Origin: Brachypodius melanocephalos | Taxonomy: Eukaryota > Chordata > Aves > Passeriformes > Pycnonotidae | NCBI GenBank assembly: GCA_013398615.1 | Contig: VZSR01003806.1 | Coordinates: forward strand, 14,138,621 to 14,202,620 | Length of the DNA: 64,000 bases | Direction of reading: 5' to 3' | Shown here: one piece after another, positions 13,521-25,486 of the stretch | How the letters are laid out: each line of letters begins with the position of its first letter | Position numbering within the stretch: position 1 is the first letter of the stretch | Notes under the pieces: model-generated | Told to the model about the DNA's origin: nothing | The model's database searches: none | What the model saw: only the letters and a program-made list of their open reading frames with translations | Made by a program: the position numbers and the translations under genes

Positions 13521-16218
13521 GTCCTACAGAGAAGTAAGGTGCCACGGAAAAAAATGTATAATTTTTGGATAAAAGAGACATTTCTGTATACAGAAAAGAA
13601 GGGAGTTTAGAAGGTACTTAGTACTAGGCTCTGAAGGGCAAAACAAATCAAAAGAACATTCCTTTCAGTTGCACAGGCAGACTGAAAGAGAATGTCCAAC
13701 AGTAGAGGCAGAGTGTGTGTTTGGATGCACCAGTTTCTGTAAAAGGGAACACTGAATGGCAAATAGGGAATTAGAAATTCCTCACACTTTGCTTTTATTT
13801 GCAAATGCACTATTCCAAGGACTGCTTTCAGAGGCAATTTGTAATATGTTTTCATTCTGCTTTAATCCTTATCCATGTTTTCAGTGATCCAGGGGAATCA
13901 TCAGGATGACTTTTGCGACTTGTTTTTGAAGATACAGGGCTTGTTCTATTTTGTAAATATGTAACTTAATGATATCTTTTACAAGAATGAAGAGAATGGA
14001 GTGATGACTGCAGGATAGATTTTCTTGATGCTGTGGGACTGCAGGAGGTTGGGAATTGTTCTTCTGTATTTCACCTGGTTCTTGTACTCCTTTTTTTGAA
14101 CTTCCCATGGTAGTTATTGATAAGGACAGCCTAGATGTGTGTGGGGAAACTGTTGTCATTCTTGAAATTTATGACTTATAAAATGGGCTAAGCTTAGGCA
14201 ATGCATTTTTTAAAAGGAGGCTGGTGTTAGACATAGACATATGAGATAGGTTAGATCAGTCTATTAAAGAAACTAGTAATCAATCAGTTATATTTTATAG
14301 CAGTTTCCATACATTCCTCTGTTCCTTGCCTCTTTATCTTCACTTTTTAATGGAACTAATTTTGTTAAAAGGAGATACTAGGAAATTGCCTCAATTATCT
14401 TGCACGAGACATTCAAGAATAGGGATGCTAAAGTAAAAAGTCTTATGTGTAGGTCTGGTAAACTGATAGAAATGGTTTTACTATTTGTGGTAAAGATCAG
14501 ACTCCTATTATGAAATGTAGAGTGAATATTAATTCACTGAGTGCTCTCTCAGGCTGTTTTCTTGTTAACAGTCCACTAAGGAAAATGGCATTTCCCATCT
14601 GTTCCTGAAATAGTCACCAGGTCTACCTCAGGAATGACAGCTGGCTCACTGTGCTCTCTGAAATGTGTGTCCTAGATACAAACTGGCTCAGGACTCTCCA
14701 ACGTTTTCATTGCTGGCTTTTTGAAAGGTTTTTCATCCTGTACTTGCTGTGTTCCTTATACTCTTTCACTGAGCATCTGGGGCTGTAAGGATAGAAAGAA
14801 TGCTGACCTGAATTTCTACTGCAGTTCATGGCATCCCTCCAGATTTTCGGGCACTTTGAGTGTGTGCCAGCAGGACAGAAGCATTATTTCAGTGTCAGGG
14901 TGCCTTTGGCAAGGGCTGATATCAATATCCTTGTAGCCCTTCTTTAGGGTCTCCAATATGCTGAGTAAACCTAGCAGAGAGCATGCACTTTATGCCATCA
15001 AATCAAATATCCTCAGGATCAGAATGGAGGAACTCCAGGGCTGAATGCAAGAGGTCTGACAGCACATGCTATATCTCAAATAATTCCAAGATGCTCACAT
15101 TGGCTCCCAGCTCTCTGTGTGCAACTGTGTGTTGGTGATGATAAAGGAGAGGAGGCTGGGGGAGGGTAATATGTTTGTCTTTTGTGCATGATTTTCCTCC
15201 ACTCATCCAGTCCTGCCCTTCATAAGCCATGAATTCACAGACATTTGGCATGAGCTCCTTGGCGTCTGGCAAGGGGGTAGCACAGGAAAAGGAAAGATTA
15301 CTGGAACAAAGCTTGATATCTCATAAGTGGTTTACAGAACATTAAGTGGAATATTTTGTTCCAGTAGATTTTAGAATTCCTTGCAAATCAAGCTGAAACC
15401 CAAAAGCAGTACAATTTAGGTTTTGGAGACTTAGACCTCTTAACTCTTTTTACTGATTTATTTGAATGAATTTCAGATTTTAAATTGCCCCTCCTATAAT
15501 GATTGAATGTACTTTCAGTATACCCAGTATTTATGGTGCAGCTGTTGGCAATGTTAATGTGAAAAGCACATCTCCTGAACATTGTCAAGCTCTTATTGTC
15601 ACCTTTAGTTCCCTGGGAGATGGGGACAGAATTTTATTTCAGATTAAAAGGGAGAAAACTGTTACCTTTCAGGGAAAACATATATTTATGTTTCTGGATG
15701 TCTCTAAAGTGACTCAGACAAGGAGACACATATTTGAGTTATTGTTACTAGATTTCATTATGCTTGGTGCCTGGGTGGCTATACTATATTTTATGCTGCA
15801 AGGTTTAGAGTTGTTTTGGAAGGGAAGAGAAGGGAAACATTTTTTGGATCTTGATGAAGATGATAAAATGTAAATTCTAAGGGCAAAATTCAGAGGTGAT
15901 GCCTCTGTTGAGAATGCAAGTTCGATTTTTCATGCATGACAGTCATTTAAATTCAGGCTTCATCTTATCTTTTCTGTCTTTTCCACCTATTTCTGCCTGT
16001 TTTTCATCGAGTAAATATGTCAAAATTGATGAAAAGTAGATGCTGGTAGCCTATAGGAGATATTAATTAAAATATGATGATAACAAATATAAACTCAACC
16101 CACCACACACAGGCATCTGACTTCATAATATGTTTTAGATGTCTAATCAGTAAGTCTTCCTGAGATAAATGTTTAAATTGCTTGTGTGGTCAGTAGGCAA
16201 AGCAGATGCTTCTGAAGG
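13521..16218. other. Unique non-coding DNA
   Basis: No repeat or gene is recognised. The one frame worth a mention is 124 codons on the plus strand at 15499-15873. It has a hydrophobic stretch near its end but matches no family I know, and its codon use is as AT-rich as the surroundings. I treat it as chance. Confidence 0.6.
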
Positions 16219-16310
16219 ACTCTAGTCTAGTGGAAGGTGTTCCTGCCCATGGCAAGTGACCAGATGATCTTCAAAGACCCTTCCAACCAAATCTTTCTGT
16301 GATTCTGTGA
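16219..16310 (+). mobile_element. CR1 LINE 3' end, short
   Basis: The plus strand shows ctctagtctagtggaaggtg, cctgcccatggcaag, agatgatcttcaaagaccc and ttccaaccaaatc, and ends in the tail tctgtgattctgtga. Only about 90 bp of the 3' end remain. The guanine-rich stretch that normally sits between the ccatggc block and the agatgatct block has been lost. Confidence 0.88.
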
Positions 16311-17957
16311 CTCCAGAGGGAGAATCTGTCAGTCTCAGGTTAGGTACTGAGTTATATAGATGACTCCTCTCCCTAGAAACCCTCTACAATCACCTCCCTC
16401 TTCCCAGTGATGATATGAAACTTATTTCTGATGATCTGCCTTTTTAGGCCTCAAATTATAGGAGAGAGCTTGGTGAAAGAAAGAGGGACTTGATCCTACC
16501 CTAATTGAGTCTCCCAGGGAGTTGTAGTGAGTACAAGTAGAACACATATCTATGAGCCAAGGGTTCCCAAAGAAATGTTTCTCCAAGCTCAGGCTGTGAC
16601 ACTGCAAATAGGGTCACCTGCCCAACAGAAATTCAATTGCTAATTCAGGCTCCCAGCTGAAAGCAGGGTCAAAAGCCTAATTATGAAACCTAATTAGACA
16701 TTGAGTGTATGCAAAATAGAGCTCCTCCTTCCTTTCCATCCAACATAACATTATATACATTTAATGGTACAGTAGTACTATATAGAAACGCAGCACTTCT
16801 AATTGATAAGTGATGGTGTAAAGACTTTGTACTTAAAACTGACAACTTTTGATGGAAAAATACCACCCTATTTCATTGCAATTATTTGATGACATTGTAA
16901 GTAGCAATAACAAAAATTATTAAGAAGTTTAACTTGTACCTTTTAAATGCTGCACAAACATTGATTTGTAATAAATTTCATCTTTTGCTGGAGGGTAGCA
17001 AAGGCACAACAATACAGAAAATTATCTGATGATATTTATAGGACTTGTTTTGATTATGGGTTGGCTCTGCAAGCGTACAAACACAAACATGCACACCTAT
17101 ACATGCACCACACAGATCTTAACAATTCTAGCTTGAAAAGGCAAAATGTTGACCATCAAATAAAGCTAAATAAATACCTATTAGAATATTTTATCATTGT
17201 CTTTTAATTAACTGAAGTCAGTTAGCAATGGTATCAACAGTAAAAGGGAGGAGAACCCTGTGGTTGGCTAAGTGTGTGATAAAAGGCCTCAGGTAGGATT
17301 GTATGTGCATTGAGGAAAAAAAGCTTACAGATATATCTGGACAGTTGTGAACACCATGTCACTGCTGCTCCACAGTGGCTTCCTGGGTCAGAATTCATGC
17401 CCAGAGAAGCCCCATTTGTGCCAAGCTCCTGTGGGTGAGCACAGATTCCTCTTGTTATGAGTTTGTAACCCACGAAGGAAATCCTATCCCTCCAATTGAT
17501 GCACGTTTGGCTTTCATTTAGTAGCTGGAATTCTTCCTATTGTTTTTTAGCCTTCTGACCAGGCTTTTTCAACAGTGTGGGGTCATTTGTTCACCAGTGT
17601 GTTTTTAGTATTATTATGAAAAACTAGAAATATGCTATTTAAAAGTCTTGTGTGTGCTCTTACTGCCAAGGACTCATGCAGCAGCGACCCGTGTCTTTTC
17701 TTGGCAGAGAAGCTTTTATCCATCAGCCAAAGAGTTACAGTGTGTCTTCATAAACAGCTCTGAAATAGTTATGAATTACCTGAAGAAAAGCTTGTATTAG
17801 ATTCTTTAAAAACCCTTTTTAGTAGATCTGCATGGTTTCTGACTCCTGAGCTGGCTTTCTCAGAGCCCACTGAGCACCACGTTTTAGCACTGCTATGGAA
17901 TGCATCTTGTACCTGGATTTAGGTTATCCTTTGCAAGGAAAAACATGCCTAAAGCTT

Positions 17958-17978
17958 AAAAAAAAAAAAAAAAAAAAA
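17958..17978. repeat. Poly(A) run, 21 bp
   Basis: This is an uninterrupted run of A, probably a simple mononucleotide repeat. Nothing upstream suggests a retroposed gene. Confidence 0.9.
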
Positions 17979-19254
17979 GTACCTCTGAACCTCTGGTAAT
18001 TTTTTAGCTCAAGAGCACTTTTTGAAGAAACAGGTCTGTCCTAGAAAAATTCAGGTGTACGCAGTGAAAGATAAAGTAGTTATGTAAGCTTTCTCATAAT
18101 CAATAAACAGGATGATTCATTCTGTGATAAATTTCAAAATTTCATGGCCTTACTTTATATTAAAATGAATTCTCACTTCCTATAATTGGAAATCCTCAAA
18201 AAATTAAAGAACACAGACTGAAGGAAAAACAGCAGAACAGTATCAGCAATGTTGTCTTTGAAAACTTACGTTTTAGAAGACCTGCAATCACATTTTGAAT
18301 TGACTAGACTGAACATCATCTTGAAGAAGCTCTCTAGAATTTTGAAAGCCTTTCTTATTTTCCCTAGTGGATTTAAAATCACTTGTATGCACACCCAGAT
18401 ATTTAATTTAGATAAACTTCAAACTGGTACAAGTTAATAGAACTTTGTATTGAATAGTGAATAAATTCATTTGACATTTCTAGAAAAAAAGAAAGAAATA
18501 ATATAATGCAGTATAGATTTTTCTGCTTATAACAAATTTTCACAATGGGAAGTCTGGTAAGATCTTTCTTTCATTATTAGAATTTTGCTTTTTATTATTT
18601 TCCTGTCTTCTGTTATTTAACTTCTTAGTTTTCTGCCAAAACACCCACAGAATGCACACGTCCTGGGTTTTCATTTATTGCATCATTCCAGGTTATCTCA
18701 ATTTTCAGTTTGCATGAGAAATAATGAAAATAGCATATGCCAGTTATTTCCCGTGGCAGATGGCTCTCACAGGAGCTTCTATACTACTCAACTGCATTTA
18801 TAGGGTAGAAAAAAATATTAAAATGTCACACAATAAGCCAAAAGCTGTTTCATCCAGGGTCAGAAATTATTTATGGACTTAACATTTAGCACTAAAAAGT
18901 GTCCTTCAGCAGCCATAGTTCAATGTGAAATTTTATTTCCTTGGGCTAGATGGCGCTGGAGTATATAAAATAGCCATTCCTGTCTCCCAGCACAGAACTT
19001 CCTTCTGTTTGGGAAAGGGACAAGCCTTTCCACATGCAGATATTCAGTTCTTTCTTTCTATATCGACAAACAAAATGATAACTCTTCTTGTTTTATTTTG
19101 AAGGCTATTATAAGTTCCCATTTCACTTGGTATATATTCTCCTAGTGAAGTGTGGCAAAGCTGCATTTTATACATAGAGGATTATATATATGCCAAAAAT
19201 TGAACATGTGCATGAAACCCACAAACATCTTCTGTGAACATTTGACTTTTTTAA

Positions 19255-19282
19255 TTTTATTTATTTATTTATTTATTTTTTT
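19255..19282. repeat. (TTTA)n microsatellite
   Basis: About six units of ttta run into a T-run. This is an ordinary tetranucleotide microsatellite. Confidence 0.85.
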
Positions 19283-19975
19283 ACCCTGGAGGAGGAGAAA
19301 GCAGCATAAAGGAATAAGTAGTGTTATTCCCTGGGTTAGTTTGTGTTTCTAGCACAGGATTTTCAGTCTAAAAATCTGGAAGGATTGACACCTACCGGGG
19401 CTGGTGTTGAACACCTCTCATGTTCTCTGGTACTCTGTTATCCCCATCCTAATGAAGCAGGACCTTCTTAATGCTGTGTCTATCCTCTGCACCTCCTTCT
19501 TTGCCTTCTCCTTTATGCCTTTCTGTGTGGAATTCCAGCCATGGCACTGTTCTGCTTCAGCCCTGGGAAGCAGTGACTACAGATGAGTCCCTACCTGCAT
19601 CCTCTGCTCAAGTGGTGAAAGAGATGAAATTCACGTCAATTCATGGTAAAATTTGAAAAGTCTAGTGACGTCCTCTAGGAATGGGAAATAGTTCCCCTAA
19701 CAAGACCAAATTGTGTCTCCATTAAGTTAGAGGAAGAAAGACATATGAAGGAGAAAGAGAGAGCCATCACAACCCATCATCCCTGAAAACCCCCATGACC
19801 CCAAGGTGGAACTGTGTATCTGCCATGGTAACTTTCTGTGCTGTTGTTAGTATGAAAGACTCAGTTATTTGCCAAGCTTTGGAGTTGTGAGAAACGAAGC
19901 CCACTCCTCAAATTTTTAAGAGTTTAAAAAGGGATAATGAGGGACAGATCAATAAAGCAAACAGCAAACAGCAAA

Positions 19976-20075
19976 NNNNNNNNNNNNNNNNNNNNNNNNN
20001 NNNNNNNNNNNNNNNNNNNNNNNNNNNNNNNNNNNNNNNNNNNNNNNNNNNNNNNNNNNNNNNNNNNNNNNNNNN
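19976..20075. other. Assembly gap of exactly 100 N
   Basis: There are exactly 100 N characters, the conventional placeholder for a gap of unknown size, so the true length cannot be read. The gap abuts a probable retroviral LTR on its right. A repeated LTR or a retroviral interior may be what stopped the assembly here. Predicted frames that run through the gap are artefacts. Confidence 0.98.
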
Positions 20076-20513
20076 TCTTTAGTGAGCAGTCCTTTACACT
20101 GTTGCATTGCGTTACTGCCCCAAATGGCTTCGCATGTTTCTCCGAGCCCGTTAACCACAACTCCACCTCAGGTTGCCACAGCATTGCTGGAGTCCACAGC
20201 TACAGTCTCCAAGGGCCCCTCAGGGAGGCAGTCTGGGGTGGTCTTCTGATGCCACTTTAGACTTGATATTCTCCTTTTATGGTATCTTGTACTCTGCCCT
20301 TGTTATCGTGGTTATACATTTTGCGAGAGTAGTCATATCTTGTGATACATCTTTTGCAAGTGTGCTTACGTCTTGCGATAGCCTTGCTTCGTGCACAATT
20401 TTAGTTACATCATTCACAAAAGCATTTACAATTTATGCTATATCTAGAAAAGCAGTTACAATTTATACTAATTTGCAAAAGCAAATACATAATAGCTAAT
20501 GCCAATTGTTACA
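20076..20513 (-). mobile_element. Probable retroviral LTR (U3 side), minus strand, cut by the gap
   Basis: Read on the minus strand, the right edge begins tgtaacaattggc, a plausible TG terminus. It is followed by an array of degenerate ~30-bp units at about 20285-20505, then a TATA-like ccataaaaggag near 20275, then a GC-richer transcribed part that runs into the gap. This order (TG, enhancer-like repeats, TATA box, leader) matches a retroviral U3-R. No polyadenylation signal or left terminus is visible, and both may lie in the gap. CpG content is higher than in the flanks, which suggests a fairly young insertion. No protein sequence is visible. An unrelated minisatellite beside a gap is the alternative. 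Confidence 0.5.
20285..20505. repeat. Degenerate ~30-bp tandem repeats
   Basis: Successive units share a 'caaaagca-ttacaatttat' type core. The clearest are agcatttacaatttatgct, agcagttacaatttatact and agcaaatacataatagct. Older units upstream carry variants such as tcttttgcaag and tcttgcgatag. I count about seven degraded units. They lie within the probable LTR and may be its enhancer region. Confidence 0.6.
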
Positions 20514-23388
20514 TGGCAGACTGTAACAGAGAGAAGGTAAAATGGAGGAGTTAGAGGAAGGTGCTTCCATACCCTCAAGTGGCCACTGAATGTTTTCTGT
20601 AAATTAACTTCCAAGCTTTCAACACCAGCCAGAGGTGCTCTTCAAATGTGACTAGCCAGAGGTAAGAGAAGAGGTACACAAGCCTGAAGTGTTTGTGCTG
20701 AAGTCCTTCATTTGAGGATACCTGTGTAGTAGCAATAAATACAGACTTGCTGAACAGCATCTTTAAATTTGTCTTCTGAATACTGTATGTGCTCCTTTGC
20801 TTTGGGAGTAGAAATGAGTTTCACTTGGAGAGTATAAGCTACTTTCTTTGAAAGCTTGCTGGAGTTACCTAAAACTGCTTATAAGTTTTTACATATGTGA
20901 TCTAAGGTTAATTAGGTTCTGTGAAAACAGATCAGGTATTGATCCTCAGAAAAGAGTTAAAGCAAAGTGCAGAAGAAAAGGAGTAGTGAACTAAGTTGTA
21001 ATCTATTACACAACACTGCTTATATGTCACTTTATTATGCTTTTGATGACATTGATGTTATTGTTTGGTAGCCCAGAATAACCTCTGGGGTGCAGGCAGG
21101 GGTTGCTTTGGTACACTTGCCCATCTCAGGCATCTCTTACCTCTGCAATGGCAATGAAAGGATAATTCCTCACAACCCTTTCACTTCTGGCTCATGCTGG
21201 CTCACTGTGCTCTCTGCAATGCTGTTTTGGGGAACTGACACAGGCTGCTGAAACCTATGATTTGGATAGCTTTCCCATGGATTGGACTGAGCTTCCAGAG
21301 ACAGCACAAGTACTGGTGTTGCTAAATGTGGAAGCACAGCTATTATCTGTCTATGGATGTGCTGAAAAAAAAATCTCTTTATGCATTGGCAGGATACTAT
21401 TACAGATGAAAGTATAAATACATTTGCCATTTTTGTTAAATTCTTCTCCTTGGGGGCAAAGATCCTTCTACTTTTCACGTACACACAAAGCATGGAATCT
21501 AGTTGGTAGAACATATGCCCCTGTGTTAATCTTTTCTGCCCTTGCAGACAGCTTGAGCAGTGTTTATTGCTGCTCTGGAGAGATGCTGTCATTCCTCTTC
21601 CACACAGCCACATGCAGTTGTGTTTAGGACTCATTCTGCCATTGGCCAGGCAGTGGGACTTAGGCTGACTGCACAGGTAAATTAACACAAATTGGGAACT
21701 GAGCTGTTGTTAGCACTGAACTTGTACATCCTGTCATGCTGCCTGATGAAGAACTGCAGGTAGATTTAGAAATTCTGAGCTTGTTTGTTTCCTCTAAACT
21801 TTCTTAATGAGGTTTTTAAGTGTCCTGGAACAAAAACATCTTTAAGGCAGTATTAAATTGATTTGACTTTTTAGCATAAAATGGAATTTTGAATTTGTTT
21901 TGCTGCTGGAAAAAGACAATATTGCTTACATCTTGGATCTTGCTTACTTTGCTCTTGTTGCTCTTCTCCTGGACTATGCTTCTGTGCAAGGAGTCTAGGA
22001 TCTCAGGAAACACATGATACAAAAATTATTTGGACTCTTCAATACTGAAACTTTCTAGCAGATGTCCACATACTTTTGATTTCAGTAGGAATTGAGAACA
22101 CTTGTTTGAGTTATTACAAGCTCTTTGGGTAAAATAAACCATTTCAAAATATCTTCTTAAAATCAAAGATGAGGATGATGAGACTGAAACAACCAACCCA
22201 ATCTATTTCTCTTGGCTAGCAGAACTGCTGTGGTTCTCCAGCTGTTGTTATAGATGCTCTTAAAAAGAATATTAAAAACAGCTGTCACCTATTTTTTTTT
22301 CCATCAAAATTTATGAATTTTAAATAGCTCATACAGTGAAAGCTAGGTTGACATCCTAGTCTGGGATGAAGAAATAAATATTTGTATTTCTAAAGCAAAG
22401 AAGTATAAAAGGAATTTAAATATGTGTTTCAATTAGAAAAAAGAGAAGTGTTTTATTTGGCTGCTAATAAGTAATTTCAGGTAGGTAGAGACTGGCAGGA
22501 TGGTCCCTGATGTTGCATCTAGTGAATGACCTATATAAAAAACATGCCACTAACAAGGCATTTCTTTGTGATAAATTGCAGACATTGTTTAAGGCACACA
22601 TCTCCCTCCCTAGTATGCCAGTAAACCCCCCTTGGAGGAAAATCTGAGCAGCCCTAAGTTTAGTACATCAGTATGTCAGTGCCTTTTTAATATGAGGTCT
22701 TCAGACAGCATCTGGCTTTTATTCTTTTTCAAGTTAGCTGTTTACCAGGTTCTCTGGGTGTGTTTGGGCTTTTTTCCCTTGATCTTCAAAACTGCTTCAC
22801 ACCCTGTCCTGATCACCATAATGTTCCAGTCATGAATTATGAGACCTGATCTGTCACATATATTTTGGGTTGATTTTTAGTCTTCCCTTGGGTGGTACTT
22901 GGTACATCCTTATCATTTCAACAAATCCTTCCACTTTCAGGAAGCTTCACTTTTTTTGTATTCTCCCAGCTGTATCTTTCTCACATCATAAGTGAAATGA
23001 TCTGCACATGGGGACAGCAATACCGAGCATGAAAAATGATTGGGATGAATTTAGGAGGCAGATTAATTGGTGCAAAAATCGAAAATGCACATGATCTATC
23101 AAATATCACAAAATCTATCTCTACAAATGGAATTCTTTCCAGACACTGTTAGAAATACCTCTCCTGATGCCAGAGGAAAACTATCTTCAACAACTTACAG
23201 CTACTGGAGGAACCAGATTGCATATAGGCTTGGGCACAAGGATCTACTAAGTCCTCATCAATTTTTAGATCTTTTTAGTCTCTGATGTCATTCAGCTTTC
23301 AGTGCAAGAGTAAAAATTAAAGGCTGTGCTGAGGAACTTGTTTATTAATACAGGAGACCACTTTACATCAAGTGGTGCAATAAGAGAG
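20514..23388. other. Unique non-coding DNA
   Basis: No gene or dispersed repeat is recognised. The minus-strand frame of 172 codons at 21170-21688 resembles no protein family I know and overlaps frames in other phases. I regard it as chance. Confidence 0.6.
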
Positions 23389-23452
23389 AGAGGACTGGAC
23401 TAGGCGACCTCTGGAAGTCACTTCCAACATAAATTATCAATGACTTTATAAT
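23389..23452 (+). mobile_element. CR1 LINE 3' end scrap
   Basis: The short stretch ggactggactaggcgacctc then tggaagtcacttccaacata, ending in a degraded tail (tatcaatgactttataat), corresponds to the last ~60 bp of a CR1 copy on the plus strand. It is strongly diverged. Confidence 0.75.
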
Positions 23453-24514
23453 TTTTTCATTAGGAGTGGACTGGCTGAATACTTGTTTCTCTGTATTCTG
23501 TTCTTAGAAATAAGGAAGAGTTTTTTGACCCCTTTTTTTTTTTTTTTTTTTTTGATTGGTATGGCTTCATTTGCAATTTGTCATTTGTATTTCACATTAC
23601 AATATCTACAGCAGGACTATCACTTATTTTTGTTAAAAGATAGTTCTAGCTCCATAGTAGTTCAGTATAGTCAACAGCTCAAGAGGTGATGGGGGAGAAT
23701 AGCCATACAAAACCATGAATAGTCTGCCCACATCCATAGAAAAGATCTATGGACAAGCAGGAAACATGTATTTTCCTAATGCGTGAATACTGTTCAGTAT
23801 TTTATGTTCACTCCAGATTATTTTGCCTTCAAATAAATTTAGACCTATGAACATTTGAAGCCAAGTGACTAATTTCACAGCCAAAATCTTATGCCAGACA
23901 GTATAGTGTAAGATATCTGATACTGCTGCAGACATAGGCACATTTTAAGGGGAAGTTTTTGTTTGGCAAAGTGAATTGCAATTGCACTGAAGGGAAGCCT
24001 ACACCTCCTCTTTTGCTCAGGCAATACAACTGCTGAAGGCAAATTAGCAAGATTTTTGGTTCTTGTACATTGTTAGGTTAAGGAAAAAGCAATCAGGCCA
24101 CTTTAACTTCTCTTTTTGTGGTCTGTGTGTCCAGCACCTGGGCAGGTGCAACAGTTCAGGCAGGAGACCTGCTGACTGATGTACCAGCACTGGTCTGTAA
24201 TGGTCCCAGCTGACATCTCCTGTTTGTGTGTGGTGTCAAAAATGTTTCTCCGTGAGCTTTGTTACCTGGAGGGTATTTGTGTGTCTGTGTACGTGTAGCC
24301 AGATGCTGTCATAGACTTCCAGCCAAGTCAGCCCATGCTGATGCCTTGGTGCCCCTTTCCAGTGGTTTCAGACATTGTTCTCCCATCACTGCTGAGCCCT
24401 GCCCAAATCAAGCCTCACTGCTCTCAGGACTTGTTTGCTCTGCCCTGCTGTCTGCAGCTGATTACTCTCAGGCACTCAGCTCTTGATCTAGGCGAGGTTG
24501 CAGCACTCCCATGA
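23453..24514. other. Unique non-coding DNA
   Basis: The stretch contains a T21 run at 23533-23553. The part from about 24110 to 24480 is richer in GC than its surroundings but contains only short frames. No gene is recognised. Confidence 0.6.
23533..23553. repeat. Poly(T) run, 21 bp
   Basis: This is an uninterrupted T run, a simple mononucleotide repeat. Confidence 0.9.
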
Positions 24515-25098
24515 CACATTCCTTGGGAAAATGAAGGCAAACTGTCCCGGGACGAATTAGCAAGAGCGTATCCTGAACATCAAGGGATGTGATTACACTA
24601 TCTGGGGACTTGTTAGGCCATACCTGAAATATTATGTCTTGTTGGAGTTTCTCCGGTTCAAGGGAGACTCTAAAAATTAAAGCTGATCTACTAAATGGCC
24701 AGCATGAGGATTGGAGGGTTGGTGGATTTGACATATGAAGAAAGCATGAATAAAGAGTGTTTAGTCCAAAAAACAGGAGGCTCCAGAGAGATCTAATCAT
24801 GATTTCCCAATACCTGAAAGGTAGTTATGTGGAAGATGGAGACATTTACTTCACAAGAGTGCATATTGACAGTACAAAAAGTATCAGGCACAAGTTGCTT
24901 TAAGGGAAATTCACTAAGAAAATAAGAAAACTTCATCTTGGGAAAGATTTAATATTGGAGTTATTTTCCAGAGAAGTGGTGGAATCTCTCTTGCTGGAAA
25001 TTGTTGTTTCTCTTGCTCAATAAACCAGGCCCTCGAGAGAAAGCTGGGCCAGATCATCTCAAAAGGTTTCTGCCCACTCAAGATACTTCTATTATGTC
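24515..25098 (+). mobile_element. CR1 LINE, 3' portion, old copy
   Basis: The plus strand follows the last third of CR1. It contains aattagcaagagcgtatcct, a gtgattacac block, cttgttaggccatacctg (the coding region for the C-terminal RT extension), then aggaggctccagagagat and caatacctgaaaggtag, then ccagagaagtggtggaatct, and ends near gggccagatcatctcaaaag and a degraded tail. Many substitutions and indels show that it is old. It has no intact frame. A second CR1 3' end follows at once. Confidence 0.88.
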
Positions 25099-25099
25099 T

Positions 25100-25176
25100 C
25101 CCTGGTATGGGAGCTGGAACAAACTGATCTTTAAAGTTCCTTCCAACCCAAGCACTCTGTGATTTTATGATTCTTT
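25100..25176 (+). mobile_element. Second CR1 3' end, joined to the first
   Basis: Directly after the first CR1 tail comes cctggtatgggagctggaac, then gatctttaaagttccttcc and a tail agcactctgtgattttatga. This is another CR1 3' end in the same direction, truncated to about 75 bp. It belongs to the group with 'ggaactggatgatctttaa', not the group of its neighbour. It probably records insertion of one CR1 at the tail of another. Confidence 0.82.
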
Positions 25177-25412
25177 TATTCTCAATGTATTTACCTCAGT
25201 AAAACCTAAAACCTACTTGTTGCAGGAAGGGATATGTTTCAGGATATCACAGTTTTATTCTGCCCTTAGCTTGATGACACTAGCAAGTGGCTATTTTTTT
25301 TTTTTTTTTAATTCTGTGACTCTTATTAATTATCCAGTAACCTTGAAAAATTTCCCATCAGCCCTTTCACTTATTGAAATTTCTTACATGAACCGCTTGG
25401 ATTTTGCAGAGG

Positions 25413-25445
25413 TTTTTTTTTTTTTTTTTGTTTTTTTTCTTTTAG
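25413..25445. repeat. T-rich run
   Basis: About 18 T, then G, 8 T, C and further T: an interrupted mononucleotide repeat. Confidence 0.85.
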
Positions 25446-25456
25446 CATTTTATCTT

Positions 25457-25486
25457 ACTATCTATTTAGAAAGATAAATAGATAGT
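25457..25486. repeat. Perfect inverted repeat (hairpin)
   Basis: The 12-bp arms actatctattta and taaatagatagt are exact reverse complements separated by a 6-nt loop. No T-run or gene follows that would make it a terminator, and in a vertebrate genome it is more likely a chance or slippage structure. Confidence 0.8.

Larger units (their letters stand above)
16311..19975. other. Unique AT-rich non-coding DNA with simple repeats
   Basis: No gene is recognised. The stretch holds an A21 run at 17958-17978, a (TTTA)n run at 19255-19282 and an isolated TATA-like string at 18962-18970. The TATA-like string has no open frame or other promoter signal downstream. The sequence just left of the assembly gap contains aataaagc followed by two copies of aaacagc. 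Confidence 0.6.

Noticed and set aside
15499..15873. 124-codon open frame with a hydrophobic stretch
   Set aside because: No family match, and background codon use. The hydrophobic part follows from T-rich codons.
18962..18970. TATATAAAA string resembling a TATA box
   Set aside because: Such strings are frequent in AT-rich DNA, and nothing downstream looks like a transcript start, LTR or exon.
19924..20260. Open frames of 69-107 codons spanning the N run
   Set aside because: Most of their length is undefined N, so they are artefacts of translating through the gap.
21170..21688. 172-codon open frame on the minus strand
   Set aside because: No recognisable motif, and composition like the background.
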